Assembly: GCF_050920755.1 (NCBI RefSeq)
Contig: NZ_CP158480.1
Span: 1,860,001-1,924,000 of the forward strand
Source: Oligella sp050920755
GTDB lineage: Bacteria > Pseudomonadota > Gammaproteobacteria > Burkholderiales > Burkholderiaceae_B
Direction: 5' to 3'
DNA length: 64,000 nt
Each line of letters begins with the position of its first letter. The stretch's first letter is position 1. The notes under the pieces are model-generated. The model worked only from the letters and a program-made list of their open reading frames with translations, was not told where the DNA came from and searched no databases. The translations under genes and the position numbers were made by a program. Shown here piece after piece: positions 52,551-62,459 of the stretch.

Positions 52551-52772
52551 TCCCTGATCGCCTAAATAGTTTAATAGCCCATTTTATATGAAAAAGCAGT
52601 GCTTAAAAATGCTTTACGCCTTGCAATGCAAAATAGATGACTATGCAGTGAGTTGAGATTACTCATTTCAGAGAAAATACGTACAAATAGTATTAGTGCA
52701 CGCTTATTTTACGTTTTGCGTTATATTAAAAATCATAAATAATTGATTTAACAAGCACTAGGGAGAAGAGTA

Positions 52773-53059
52773 ATGATGCTCAATCCTTTACATCCGGGAA
52801 AAGTCATTAGAGAAGAGCTTATCAATACCTTAGGACTCACGTCACTGAAGCTGCCGATAAATTAGCAATGTCCAGAGGCGCTTTATCACGTGTATTAAAT
52901 TGTCGTGCTGCGGTCAGCGTTGAGTTAGCAATTGCTCTGGAGCAGGCAGGCATCAGTACAGCCAGAGCATGGTTGGCAATGCAAATAAGTCATGATCTGG
53001 CGCAGACACTTAAAAAGCCGCAAAAGAAAATCCGACTTTTATATGATCACGCCATCTGA
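52773..53059 (+). pseudogene. HigA-like antitoxin, frameshifted
   Basis: MMLNPLHPGKVIREELINTLGLT opens a HigA/XRE antitoxin. One base is then missing near 52848 (GGACTCACGTCACTG; one more C would restore LTVTEAADKLAMSRG). The frame runs to a stop within ten codons. The second half (MSRGALSRVLNCRAAVSVE...) is intact in another frame. No HigB toxin lies upstream or downstream, so it is an orphan remnant. A good GGGAGAAG site precedes the ATG. Confidence 0.85.
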
Positions 53060-53221
53060 ATGTTTAAATTAACCCCAAATTTGTAATATAAAAAGCACTT
53101 GAGCGGAAAAACCACCCAAGTGCTTCAAGTTTAAAACTTATCGCTGATTATTTTGCTAAAGACTTAGAACCGTCAGCATGCCATTTGAATACATCAAAAA
53201 CGAACTCGGTTAAGTCGCCCT
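53012..53221. repeat. 210-bp direct repeat (left), target duplication of the IS1634-type element
   Basis: Identical to 54869-55078 as far as I compared. It contains the 3' end of the higA pseudogene, the terminator of the binding-protein gene and the last ~22 codons of that gene. Confidence 0.9.
53087..53125 (-). terminator. Duplicated terminator of the binding-protein gene (left copy)
   Basis: AAGCACTTG (53093-53101) pairs with CAAGTGCTT (53117-53125). On the minus strand a T-run follows. The functional copy is at 54944-54982. Confidence 0.8.
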
Positions 53222-54868
53222 CCTGTCTTCAGCGTTGGGTCACCCTGAAGTGTTTTTCACAGATAGTCAGCAATTCTCGTTGCTCCTCATCCATGCCAAG
53301 TAATATTTTCTGAACACGCTTGCTTGAGGGTAATTCCAGGACAACTTGGTACATGGTTTGCGTTGCTTCTGCCGCCTTTTCGAGTGACAGCGTGGATTGC
53401 TCTTTCATAAGGGCGGTTTCTAGGGTTTTATAAATAGTGTAAGCCGTAAACACAATGCAGATGTGAGCACGTATCCTACTTTCTAATCGATGGTAGATCG
53501 GACGTATGCGTAAATCCGTCTTTGACATACGGAAGGCTTTCTCGATCTGCCAGAGCTGCCCATAATGGGCGAGTAGTTGCTCATCGCTCAACTTTGTATT
53601 GGTGATGTAACCCTTCAAACCATCCCATGCACCATCTTGCTCGTACTTGTCCATATCAATCTCAATGGAAACTTCACCATGTAGTTTGAGGTATTTGTTG
53701 TAACCTCGGTTGTTTAAGCTTTGCTTAGTGAGTCGTCCGGTGAGTACACGCTGCTTAAGTCGTTCTAAGCCTTTTCTACGGTTCTCTGCGTCCCGGTGAG
53801 CTCGACTCTTACTGAAGTGAACAGCAAGACGTTGCTTACCTTCTTTGATGAAGCTTCTTACATCGCCGTCCTCCCAGCTAAACTTGAGCACCTTATTCTT
53901 GATTTTTGCCGTCTCTACCTTTAATCTGGCACCTAAAATATATTCATAGCCTCTAGTCTCTAAAGCCTCAAGATTTTGTCGAGAGAGCAAGCCGCTATCG
54001 GCAACCACGATCGGCTTATCAATCTGAAACTTGCTACACATTGCCTCAAGAAAGGGAATGAGGGTGTGACCTTCATAGGTTTTCCCCTCAAAGATGTCAT
54101 AACCAAGTGGATAACCGTTCGCACCAACTAACAGTCCTAAATAAACCTGTGGGTGTCTGTGTTTGCCAACTTTGGAGAAGCCTGTACGGCGTAAATCATC
54201 CTCGTCTTCGGTCTCAAAGTGCAAAGTGGTCATATCATAAAACACCGCACTAATTACGCCGCCATGCATCCGCAAGGTATGCTTAAAGGCAATCTGCTCA
54301 ATCAATGCCTTGTGCTTATGCTCTAAGCGATCTAAGAAGCGATAGACTGCGTCAATCTTTAACTCAACGCCTTGATAACGACGCAGATAGTCAATGGTTT
54401 TAAGCTTGCTTAATGGGAAGGCAAGTCGTGCAATAACAAGATGACGAAACGGCTCATCCTTAATCTGATTAAAACCGATGGCATCATAAATACGACCAAA
54501 GATAAGCTCTGGACCAATGGTTTGGATATTCTGATTATTGAGTGTAGCGATGGCGTCTACTAATTGTTGGTCCTCCTCAGCAGGCAATAGGGAGGATTGG
54601 CATAAAAGCTCATCAAGTGTTTCTTGTGCTTTTAACTTTAAGCGCTCTATCTCTGGACGCTCGGTGGCGCAACCAATGGTTTTAATAAGTTTATTTCTAC
54701 CATTTTCCTTGCTAAGTATTTGAATACTAACGGAACCTGACTTGTTTTTCTTCTCACGAATAAACATGTTAAACCTCGCGGGTCACCCAAAAACACCACG
54801 ATTTTAACCTAAGTCATTGATTTATATAAGAACTGTTGGGTGACCCAAGAAAAAGCGCTGAAGACAGG
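53222..54868 (-). mobile_element. IS1634-family insertion sequence with 210-bp target duplication
   Basis: 1647 bases. Ends: CCTGTCTTCAGCG-TTGGGTCACCC (53222 on) and its reverse complement with a few extra bases (GGGTGACCCAA...CGCTGAAGACAGG to 54868). It carries one transposase gene. Identical 210-base sequences lie on both sides, and each junction can be placed to the base. Confidence 0.93.
53229..54767 (-). CDS. IS1634-family transposase
   Basis: 512 residues, IS4-superfamily DDE transposase. An N-terminal region with SVSIQILSKENGRNKLIKTIG is typical of IS1634-family members. The catalytic core has VFYDMTTLHFE (D), IVVADSGLLS (D) and WQIEKAFRMSKTDLRIRPIYH (E). No interruption is seen. The family is known for long and variable target duplications, matching the 210-base repeats here. 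Confidence 0.93.
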   Translation of the reverse strand: MFIREKKNKSGSVSIQILSKENGRNKLIKTIGCATERPEIERLKLKAQETLDELLCQSSLLPAEEDQQLVDAIATLNNQNIQTIGPELIFGRIYDAIGFNQIKDEPFRHLVIARLAFPLSKLKTIDYLRRYQGVELKIDAVYRFLDRLEHKHKALIEQIAFKHTLRMHGGVISAVFYDMTTLHFETEDEDDLRRTGFSKVGKHRHPQVYLGLLVGANGYPLGYDIFEGKTYEGHTLIPFLEAMCSKFQIDKPIVVADSGLLSRQNLEALETRGYEYILGARLKVETAKIKNKVLKFSWEDGDVRSFIKEGKQRLAVHFSKSRAHRDAENRRKGLERLKQRVLTGRLTKQSLNNRGYNKYLKLHGEVSIEIDMDKYEQDGAWDGLKGYITNTKLSDEQLLAHYGQLWQIEKAFRMSKTDLRIRPIYHRLESRIRAHICIVFTAYTIYKTLETALMKEQSTLSLEKAAEATQTMYQVVLELPSSKRVQKILLGMDEEQRELLTICEKHFRVTQR

Positions 54869-55078
54869 AAAAAGCCGCAAAAGAAAATCCGACTTTTATA
54901 TGATCACGCCATCTGAATGTTTAAATTAACCCCAAATTTGTAATATAAAAAGCACTTGAGCGGAAAAACCACCCAAGTGCTTCAAGTTTAAAACTTATCG
55001 CTGATTATTTTGCTAAAGACTTAGAACCGTCAGCATGCCATTTGAATACATCAAAAACGAACTCGGTTAAGTCGCCCT
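54869..55078. repeat. 210-bp direct repeat (right), target duplication
   Basis: Second copy of 53012-53221, offset 1857 bases. It contains an extra copy of the higA 3' end and the real 3' end and terminator of the amino-acid binding-protein gene. Confidence 0.9.
54944..54982 (-). terminator. Terminator of the branched-chain amino-acid binding-protein gene
   Basis: Same hairpin as 53087-53125, here directly downstream of the intact gene. AAGCACTTG/CAAGTGCTT, T-run on the minus strand. Confidence 0.85.
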
Positions 55079-56126
55079 GCTCAGTCCAGCTGATATCACC
55101 TAACACAGTCGATACCTTGTTCTCATGTAACCAGTCAGCCACTTTTTCAGGGTCGGTGGATTTAGTCTCTTCGATACCCTTAAGAATGGCTTGAGTCGCC
55201 GCATAAGCAGTTAATTGGAAAGCACCGGATGCATTACGGTTCTTAGCTTTAAAGGCCTCAACAATTTCAGCATTTTCAGGACGCGCTGAGTAGTCAGCCG
55301 GTAAAGTTAACAACATACCCTCAACCGCATCACCGGCGATGGCGTTAACATCCGGGTTACCTACACCCTCAGGACCCATGAACGGTGCATTAAAGCCAAG
55401 CTCTTTTGCTTGACGAAGTAATAAACCCATCTCAGGGTGATAACCGCCGAAATAAACAAAATCAACATCGTTTGAGCGTAAGCTGGTTAAAACCGCCGAA
55501 TAGTCTGATTCACCAGCGTTAATACCCTCAAACATCACCACATTCACGCCTGCTTTTTTAGCTTCGTCACGTACAGAAGCGGCAATACCCTGACCATAAG
55601 ACTGCTTATCGTGCAACACCGCTAAACGCTGAGGCTTGGCTACATTAATAATGTACTCGGCAGCCGCAGGACCCTGCTGATCATCACGACCGATTGAACG
55701 GAAAATATAGTGGAAGTTCTTATTGTCGGTAATCACCGGGCCGGTACCGGACGGGGTAATCGTCACAACACCATGCTCATCAAGAATGCTGGCCGCAGCG
55801 ACGGTAGCACCGGTACAAACCGGACCGACCACAAAACTGATTTTCTGATTGATGATGTTATTCGCTGCGATTGGGCCCTGTTTAGGCTCACACGCATCAT
55901 CCACACGCACGATTTCGAAAGTATTACCATCAATACCGCCGGCATCATTAACCGTCTCAATTGCTGTCGACATACCCTCAAGTACCATATCACCATACTG
56001 AGTCAATGGACCGGTGATAGGGCCTACGAAGCCGATTTTAACCACTTCAGCATGAGCTGAAGCAGCTAAACCGAATGATAAGGCAGTGGCAGCAAAAAGT
56101 GCAGATAAACGGAAAGGTTTCTTCAT
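55005..56126 (-). CDS. Branched-chain amino-acid-type ABC binding protein
   Basis: 373 residues, LivJ/LivK (periplasmic binding protein type I) family. Sec signal peptide (KPFRLSALFAATALSFGLAASAHA), VKIGFVGPITGPLTQYGDMVLEG, VVGPVCTGATVAAASIL and YGQGIAASVRDEAKK are typical. LivHMGF permease and ATPase genes are not in the window. Its 3' end was duplicated by IS1634-type insertion but the gene stays intact. Confidence 0.92.
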   Translation of the reverse strand: MKKPFRLSALFAATALSFGLAASAHAEVVKIGFVGPITGPLTQYGDMVLEGMSTAIETVNDAGGIDGNTFEIVRVDDACEPKQGPIAANNIINQKISFVVGPVCTGATVAAASILDEHGVVTITPSGTGPVITDNKNFHYIFRSIGRDDQQGPAAAEYIINVAKPQRLAVLHDKQSYGQGIAASVRDEAKKAGVNVVMFEGINAGESDYSAVLTSLRSNDVDFVYFGGYHPEMGLLLRQAKELGFNAPFMGPEGVGNPDVNAIAGDAVEGMLLTLPADYSARPENAEIVEAFKAKNRNASGAFQLTAYAATQAILKGIEETKSTDPEKVADWLHENKVSTVLGDISWTEQGDLTEFVFDVFKWHADGSKSLAK

Positions 56127-56238
56127 AATATGTCGTCCTCCAACAAAACTACTTAAAATCTAAACAACAGATAATTTAAATACTTTGTAGCATACCGACA
56201 AATCAGGAAAAATACAGTCAGTAATTACCATTAAACCT

Positions 56239-56832
56239 TTAAAGCGATGAACCGTTCCACTCTTCCGTGAAATCCTGATAGTTCGGACGCTCTTTTTGAG
56301 GAATGGCCATTTTAGGGGTACCAATCGCAATAAAGCCCATAAAGCGATAGTCCAAAGGATCAAAACCAATCGCAGCCTGAAAATCCTCAATATAGGTGGC
56401 AATGCCGGTACTCCAAAAGGCACCGTAACCCAAGAAATGACATGCGTTGAGGATTTGTGTCATCGCCGCACCGGTGGCTAATAACTGCTCCACTTCGTCA
56501 ATTTTTTCTATCACTTCATGATTAATTTGCGCAGCCACTGCAATCACCAAAGGCACATCGGCTAGCCAAGCCTTGCTGGCAGCAAGCTTTTCTTCTGTAA
56601 ACGGCATATCGGAAGCTTGGCGATATTTATAAGAAAGATCGGCAAAAGTTTGTATCGCTTCCTGACCGCGAATCACCTTAAAGCGCCATGGACGCAAAGC
56701 CCCATGATCCGGCGCCGTCATTGCTGCCCGGAGGATCTGAGCCAGTTCCTCATCGGAAGGACCGGGCGCTTGCACTAACTTCATTGAATTACGCTTTAAT
56801 AGCAAATCAATTGCGGATGTTTGGTCTACCAT
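56239..56832 (-). CDS. Nitroreductase-family protein (YdjA-like)
   Basis: 197 residues from ATG 56832 (MVDQTSAIDLLL), which follows GGAG; the frame to 56850 adds six residues without support. FMN-binding nitroreductase fold with AAMTAPDHGALRPWRFKVI, the short YdjA-type lid and GTPKMAIPQKERP. These are small NAD(P)H oxidoreductases; substrate unknown. Confidence 0.88.
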   Translation of the reverse strand: MVDQTSAIDLLLKRNSMKLVQAPGPSDEELAQILRAAMTAPDHGALRPWRFKVIRGQEAIQTFADLSYKYRQASDMPFTEEKLAASKAWLADVPLVIAVAAQINHEVIEKIDEVEQLLATGAAMTQILNACHFLGYGAFWSTGIATYIEDFQAAIGFDPLDYRFMGFIAIGTPKMAIPQKERPNYQDFTEEWNGSSL

Positions 56833-56850
56833 AACAATCTCCAAATACAA

Positions 56851-57609
56851 TTAAACACAGGCCTTGGCTCGCAGGAGCGCTTTCATATCACGCACCGCCT
56901 TTTCCCAACCGTCAAAAATCGCTTGAGCAACAATAGCATGACCGATATTTAATTCATTAAAGCCACCAAGGGCGACGATTTTCTGCACATTCGTATAGTG
57001 TAAGCCATGACCGGCATTAACCTTAAGCCCTAGGCCCAGACCGGCTGCCATACCGAGACGCACTCGTTCCAACTCTGCGGCAACAATTTCATCTTTGGCG
57101 GCAGCCTTTTCACTATCGGCAGGAATTTCAGTGGCTTGTGAGTAATTACCTGTATGAATTTCAATCACGGTCGCACCGGTACGATCAGCCGCTTCAATTT
57201 GACGCTCGTCGGGATCAATAAAGAGGGATACGCGAATACCGGCATCCTGTAAACGCACGACCGCATGCTTAACCTCATCAAAACGAGTCACCACATCCAA
57301 ACCACCCTCTGTGGTCAACTCCTCTGCCCTTTCCGGTACCAAGCACACATCATGCGGCTTCACATCAACCGCAATATCCAACATCTCATCAGTAATCGCA
57401 CACTCTAAATTCATGCGTGTTGTGAGCAATGGACGCATCCTATATAAATCGGCATCTTGAATATGACGGCGGTCAAAACGCAAATGCAAGGTAATGGCAT
57501 CTGCTCCCGCTTGCTCAGCCAATAAAGCCGCTCGTATCGGATCCGGATAAGCGACATTGCGCTGTTGACGAAGCGTAGCGACGTGATCAATATTTACACC
57601 TAAATCCAT
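56851..57609 (-). CDS. pdxJ: Pyridoxine 5'-phosphate synthase
   Basis: 252 residues, TIM-barrel. Joins 1-amino-acetone-3-phosphate and DXP to form pyridoxine 5'-phosphate. GVNIDHVATLRQQR, TLHLRFDRRHIQD, NAGHGLHYTNV and NIGHAIVAQAIF are family hallmarks. ATG follows TTGGAG. The usual recO or acpS neighbours are not adjacent. Confidence 0.97.
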   Translation of the reverse strand: MDLGVNIDHVATLRQQRNVAYPDPIRAALLAEQAGADAITLHLRFDRRHIQDADLYRMRPLLTTRMNLECAITDEMLDIAVDVKPHDVCLVPERAEELTTEGGLDVVTRFDEVKHAVVRLQDAGIRVSLFIDPDERQIEAADRTGATVIEIHTGNYSQATEIPADSEKAAAKDEIVAAELERVRLGMAAGLGLGLKVNAGHGLHYTNVQKIVALGGFNELNIGHAIVAQAIFDGWEKAVRDMKALLRAKACV

Positions 57610-57644
57610 GATGACTCCAACAATTTTTAAACAATATAAGGGAT

Positions 57645-57674
57645 AAATCCAAGAATTGAAGTATTCTTGGATTT
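57645..57674. terminator. Perfect 12-bp hairpin between pump operon and pdxJ
   Basis: AAATCCAAGAAT (57645-57656) and ATTCTTGGATTT (57663-57674) pair exactly around TGAAGT. Few T follow on the minus strand, so it may be a weak terminator or processing site. Confidence 0.6.
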
Positions 57675-57711
57675 ACTTAGTTCTTTTTAGACATGATGAT
57701 CAGTAGATAGT

Positions 57712-59169
57712 TTAATTCAACGATCCACTTTGTTCAGCTTCAGCAGTCGGCAAATCCAAGTTTGTCACAGTGGTCGCAGTCCAACCGCCGCCTAGGGCCT
57801 TATAAAGCTCCAAACGGTTTTGTAAAGACGCTAAACCGACCTGTAAAAAGCTTTGCTGCACATTAAACAGCGCAATTTGTGCCTGTTGCACTTGCAAAAA
57901 GCTATCCACACCGGCTTCATAGCGCTGCTCGGATAAATTTAAACTCTGATAAGCCGCGGCTTGCTGCTCACGTAGTGCATCCAACTGCCCTTTATAACTG
58001 GCCTCACCGGCCAAGGCATCCGATACCTCACGAAAAGCATTTTGAATCGCCTTTTCATATTCGAGAATGGCAATCTCTTTACGAACTTCTGCTAAGTTTA
58101 GATTATTACGTAAAGCGCCGGCGGTAAAAATCGGCAAACTCATGGTCGGATTAAACGACCAAGTTTCAGTTTGACGATCAAAAAGACCGCTCAGCTGCGG
58201 ACTGATCGTACCAAGTAAACCGGTTAATGAGATGGTCGGGAAAAAGGCCGCACGTGCTGCACCGATTTGCGCATTTGCCGCTTTCAGTTGATGCTCGGCA
58301 GCGATAATGTCCGGACGTCTGATTAATAGTGTTGACGACACACCGGCCGGAATCTCTGCAATTAAATTATCCGCACCGAAAGGCACGGCTGCCGGCAAAT
58401 TCACCGGTTGCGGTTGACCAATCAACAGATCCAGTGCATTAGAAGCCACCTGTACCTGACGATTCGCCGCAGCAAGCGCAGCTTTAGCCGCTTGTAACGT
58501 GGTTAGTGCCTGATTACGCTCTAGACCGGAGGCGACCCCCGCCTGAAAACGTCGGTTCACCAAATCATAATTACCCTGATAGGCATCAATGGTACGACGT
58601 GCCAAATCCTGCAAGCTTTGCGCAGTACGCCAAGTGAAATAAGTGGATGCAACTTGAGAAACCAAGCTTAACTGCACATTTTTTCTGGCCTCATCAGTGG
58701 CCAGGTACTGCTCAAATGCAGCCTCACTTAAGCTGCGCTTTCTGCCCCAAAAGTCCAGTTCAAAAGAGGTAATGCCTAAACCGGCACTATAAGTACGGCT
58801 AATACTATCCTGACCGGGCACACGCATCGCCGGCGGCAAGCGTTGAGCACTTTCTTGGGCATTGGCCCCGATATGCGGCAACAGATCACTACGCTGCACA
58901 CCATACAGCGCTCGTGATTCCTCAACTCGCTGAATCGCAATCAACATATCACGGTTATTTGCCAAAGCCAATTCAATCAACGCACGTAAGCGAGGCTCAC
59001 GAATCACCTCTTGCCAACCTAAGTCGGCACCGCTAAGTAGACCTACCGGCAACGCTGAGGAAGCGGCATTATATTCTGAAGGCACCGGTGCCTGCGGTTG
59101 CTCATATTTCGGGTTTAATGAGCAACCTGCCAGTATCAGGCTTAAACTGAGTAACGATAATTTTTTCAC
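57712..59169 (-). CDS. Outer-membrane efflux lipoprotein (OprM/NodT type)
   Basis: 485 residues, TolC-like channel. Lipobox LILAGC (C16), then two outer membrane efflux protein domains (DLGWQEVIREPRLRALIELAL; RRPDIIAAEHQLKAANAQIGAARAAFFPTISLTG). Third gene of the RND operon, three bases after the pump gene. Forms the outer-membrane duct for the pump. Confidence 0.94.
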   Translation of the reverse strand: MKKLSLLSLSLILAGCSLNPKYEQPQAPVPSEYNAASSALPVGLLSGADLGWQEVIREPRLRALIELALANNRDMLIAIQRVEESRALYGVQRSDLLPHIGANAQESAQRLPPAMRVPGQDSISRTYSAGLGITSFELDFWGRKRSLSEAAFEQYLATDEARKNVQLSLVSQVASTYFTWRTAQSLQDLARRTIDAYQGNYDLVNRRFQAGVASGLERNQALTTLQAAKAALAAANRQVQVASNALDLLIGQPQPVNLPAAVPFGADNLIAEIPAGVSSTLLIRRPDIIAAEHQLKAANAQIGAARAAFFPTISLTGLLGTISPQLSGLFDRQTETWSFNPTMSLPIFTAGALRNNLNLAEVRKEIAILEYEKAIQNAFREVSDALAGEASYKGQLDALREQQAAAYQSLNLSEQRYEAGVDSFLQVQQAQIALFNVQQSFLQVGLASLQNRLELYKALGGGWTATTVTNLDLPTAEAEQSGSLN

Positions 59170-59172
59170 AAA

Positions 59173-62100
59173 CTATTCCTCACGATTTTTATTGGTGCCA
59201 TCTCCGGGCTCAGAACCATCAGCAGTTGATTGATTTTCATCTTCCGACTCTGCACGATAAGGGTCTAACTCAGGATACGCCTCAGAGTAAATCAAATCTT
59301 TTTCTTCGCGGCTCTGCATTTCGCTTTGCTGCTCAACGACTTGTGCACCTAAAAGTTTAGGCTTAGTTTTAAAGATCTTCAAGATTACCGAGAAGAAAAT
59401 CGGCACCATAAAAATCGAGAACACAGTCGCTGTAATCATACCGCCTACTACACCGGTCCCTAGGGTTCTTTGACCGGCTGCACCGGCGCCGGTTGCGATC
59501 ATGAGTGGTGTCACCCCTAAAATAAAGGCAAATGAAGTCATCAAAATCGGACGCAAGCGTAAGCGAGCAGCGCGAACTGTTGACTCAAAGAGCGGCTGAC
59601 CGGCTGCCACAGCATCTTTGGCGAACTCAACAATCAGAATCGCGTTTTTCGTTGCTAAACCGATAACCGTCACGACCCCTACTTGGAAGTAAATATCATT
59701 GGACAAGTTAAAGAAATAAGCAAAAGCAACCGAGCCCAATAAACCGAGCGGCACAATCAACACCGCAGACAAGGGAATACTCCAACTTTCATACAATGCA
59801 GCTAACACTAAGAACACCACAAACAGTGAGAGCACCATCAGAATTGTACCTTGGCTACCGGCCTCAATCTCTTGATAGGACAAACCGGTCCATTCAAAAC
59901 CGATATCTGCTGAGAGATTATCCTTAATCAGACGCTCCATCTCTGCCATGGCTTCGCCGTTAGCAACACCGGGTGCGGCAGAACCTTCGATATTAACAGC
60001 AAAATAGCTGTTATAGCGTTGTACTAAACTCTGCGCCAAATTCCAACGCACGTCCACAAAATTAGATAACTCTACCAACTCACCGGCTGAGTTACGCACT
60101 TTAAGTCGTAATAAATCATCCGGCGAACGACGATAAGGATTATCCGCCTGTACCCAAATATCCTGCATACGACCCATATTCGGGAACTTACCTAAATAAG
60201 AACCGCCGAGTGAGGTCGAAAGCACTTGAGCCAAGTCGGAGAAATTCACCCCGTAAGTCATGGCCTTGGCACGATCAATCTTAAGCTCTAAAGAGGGTCC
60301 GGCACCTAAACTGGCAATACGCACACTACTTAATTTAGGGTTTTGTGAGGCCAAAGCAACTAATTGATCAGCCTGTGCACGAAGCTCATTGACCCCTAAA
60401 GTACCACGGTCTTGTAAGTACATATCAAAACCCGAAGCATTACCTAAAGAAGGAATCGGCGGCGGCATCACACTGAACATCGTGGCATCAGGCACCCCGA
60501 ATAATAAGGCACCGGTAGCACGACCGGAAATCTCCTGAGCTGTCGCTGTACGCTCCTTAAAGTCCTTAAGCGGCGTAAAGATAATACCGGCATTAATACC
60601 TGTACCGTTAAAACTGAAACCGCGAATTGAAACAACGTGCTCGACCGCATCTTCTTTTTCAAAAAACGCACGTGCCTGATCTAACACAGCTTCCGTGCGC
60701 TCAGCAGTTGAGCCCGACGCCAGCTCTACGTTAGTAATCACAAGCCCTTGGTCCTCGTCCGGCATAAAAGAACCCGGCATACGCACAAAGAACCACAAAG
60801 TACCAATAGCCAGCGCCAGATAAATAAACATCATGCGACCGCCGCGCTTAACTAACTTAGCAACCCAAGAGGTATAACCCTCAGTCATACGGTCGAAATT
60901 ACGATTAAACCAACCGAAGAAACCGCGACGATCATGAGCGCCAACGGTAATCGGTTTTAGGAAAGTAGCACATAGTGCCGGCGTAAAGGTCAAGGCAAAA
61001 AAGCCCGAGAAAGCAATCGAAACCGCCATAGCCACGGCAAACTGACGGTAAATCACCCCGGATGAACCGCTCATAAATGCCAATGGGAAGAACACGGTTA
61101 CCAACACTAGGGTAATACCGACAATCGCTCCACCGATTTGCGGCATTGCCTTAATGGTAGCTTGCAGCGGTGGAATCCGCTCCTCCATCATAATCCGTTC
61201 GACGTTTTCCACCACCACGATGGCATCATCCACCAGAATACCGATAGAAAGCACCATGGCAAACATCGTCATGGTATTGACCGACATCCCCATCACCCAA
61301 AGCACGGCGATGGTTCCCAATAAGGCAATCGGCACCACCACCGCAGGAATCACGGTATAACGGACATTTTGTAGGAACAAGAACATCACGATAAATACCA
61401 ACACCACGGCTTCCAATAAGGTATGCACAACCTTTAGAATCGATTCCTGAACATAAGGGGCCGTATCATACGGAATAGTATAACTAATACCGTCCGGGAA
61501 ATACTGTGACAGTATCTCCATCTCTTGGCGTACCAATGAAGCGGTTTCCAGCGCATTGGCTCCGGCAGCCAGGTTAATGGCAAACGTCGCAACCGGTCTA
61601 CCGTCCAACTTACCGTCAAAGCTATAGGAGCTTAAACCGATTTCAACGCGCGCCACATCCTTGACCTGCACCAATGAACCGTCAGTATTCGCGCGTAATA
61701 CGACATTGTTGAACTCGTCGACATTAGTCAATTCACCATTAACCGATGTAATGGCGGTAGTCGTTAAATCCGCATCGGTCGGTGGAGCACCTAAAACACC
61801 TGCAGCAACCGGAATATTCTGTGCGCTCAACGCAGCAGTCACATCATTCATGGTTAAACCGTAACCGGTCAATTTATCCGGATCGACCCAGATACGCATG
61901 GCACGAGGTGCAGAGAAAAGCTGGAAGTTACCGACACCATCCAGACGGGAAATATTATTTTTAATATTACGAGTTATATAATCGGCCACACTCGCCGAAT
62001 CAATATCCGGATTATCCGAATACATTGATACAATCATCAAGAAACTGGTTAAACCCTTGGAGTAACGTACCCCCTGATTCAACACCGCTTGAGGCAAGGA

Positions 62101-62448
62101 TGATTGAATATTGGACACACGGTTTTGTACATCCACCTGAGCCAAATCCTGATCGGTACCCGGTTCAAATGTCACCACAATACTGGCGCGACCACTGGAG
62201 TCGGCGGTTGAGGAGTAATACAATAAACCTTCCGCGCCATTTAATTCGTCTTCAATCAAACTGATGACGGAACGGGACACCTCTTCAGCCGAGGCGCCGG
62301 GATAAGTAGCACTAATAGTAATGGCCGGTGGTGCCACATCGGGGTATTGCTCTACCGGCATATTAGGTATTGCTAATAAACCGAAAAAAGACACCAAAAT
62401 AGCCAACACCCAAGCGAAAACCGGGCGATGAATAAAGAAATTAGACAT
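59173..62448 (-). CDS. RND efflux pump, AcrB/MexB type
   Basis: 1091 residues, HAE1-family inner-membrane proton antiporter. FIHRPVFAWVLAI start, LPxxQYPxVAPP-like MPVEQYPDVAPPAI, and the TM4 proton-relay motif GILVDDAIVVVENVER (two Asp) are present. Porter-domain and docking-domain regions are present. C-terminal ~70 residues after the last helix are polar and acidic. Exports multiple drugs. Twelve helices are visible. Confidence 0.96.
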   Translation of the reverse strand: MSNFFIHRPVFAWVLAILVSFFGLLAIPNMPVEQYPDVAPPAITISATYPGASAEEVSRSVISLIEDELNGAEGLLYYSSTADSSGRASIVVTFEPGTDQDLAQVDVQNRVSNIQSSLPQAVLNQGVRYSKGLTSFLMIVSMYSDNPDIDSASVADYITRNIKNNISRLDGVGNFQLFSAPRAMRIWVDPDKLTGYGLTMNDVTAALSAQNIPVAAGVLGAPPTDADLTTTAITSVNGELTNVDEFNNVVLRANTDGSLVQVKDVARVEIGLSSYSFDGKLDGRPVATFAINLAAGANALETASLVRQEMEILSQYFPDGISYTIPYDTAPYVQESILKVVHTLLEAVVLVFIVMFLFLQNVRYTVIPAVVVPIALLGTIAVLWVMGMSVNTMTMFAMVLSIGILVDDAIVVVENVERIMMEERIPPLQATIKAMPQIGGAIVGITLVLVTVFFPLAFMSGSSGVIYRQFAVAMAVSIAFSGFFALTFTPALCATFLKPITVGAHDRRGFFGWFNRNFDRMTEGYTSWVAKLVKRGGRMMFIYLALAIGTLWFFVRMPGSFMPDEDQGLVITNVELASGSTAERTEAVLDQARAFFEKEDAVEHVVSIRGFSFNGTGINAGIIFTPLKDFKERTATAQEISGRATGALLFGVPDATMFSVMPPPIPSLGNASGFDMYLQDRGTLGVNELRAQADQLVALASQNPKLSSVRIASLGAGPSLELKIDRAKAMTYGVNFSDLAQVLSTSLGGSYLGKFPNMGRMQDIWVQADNPYRRSPDDLLRLKVRNSAGELVELSNFVDVRWNLAQSLVQRYNSYFAVNIEGSAAPGVANGEAMAEMERLIKDNLSADIGFEWTGLSYQEIEAGSQGTILMVLSLFVVFLVLAALYESWSIPLSAVLIVPLGLLGSVAFAYFFNLSNDIYFQVGVVTVIGLATKNAILIVEFAKDAVAAGQPLFESTVRAARLRLRPILMTSFAFILGVTPLMIATGAGAAGQRTLGTGVVGGMITATVFSIFMVPIFFSVILKIFKTKPKLLGAQVVEQQSEMQSREEKDLIYSEAYPELDPYRAESEDENQSTADGSEPGDGTNKNREE

Positions 62449-62459
62449 TAATTAAGCTC

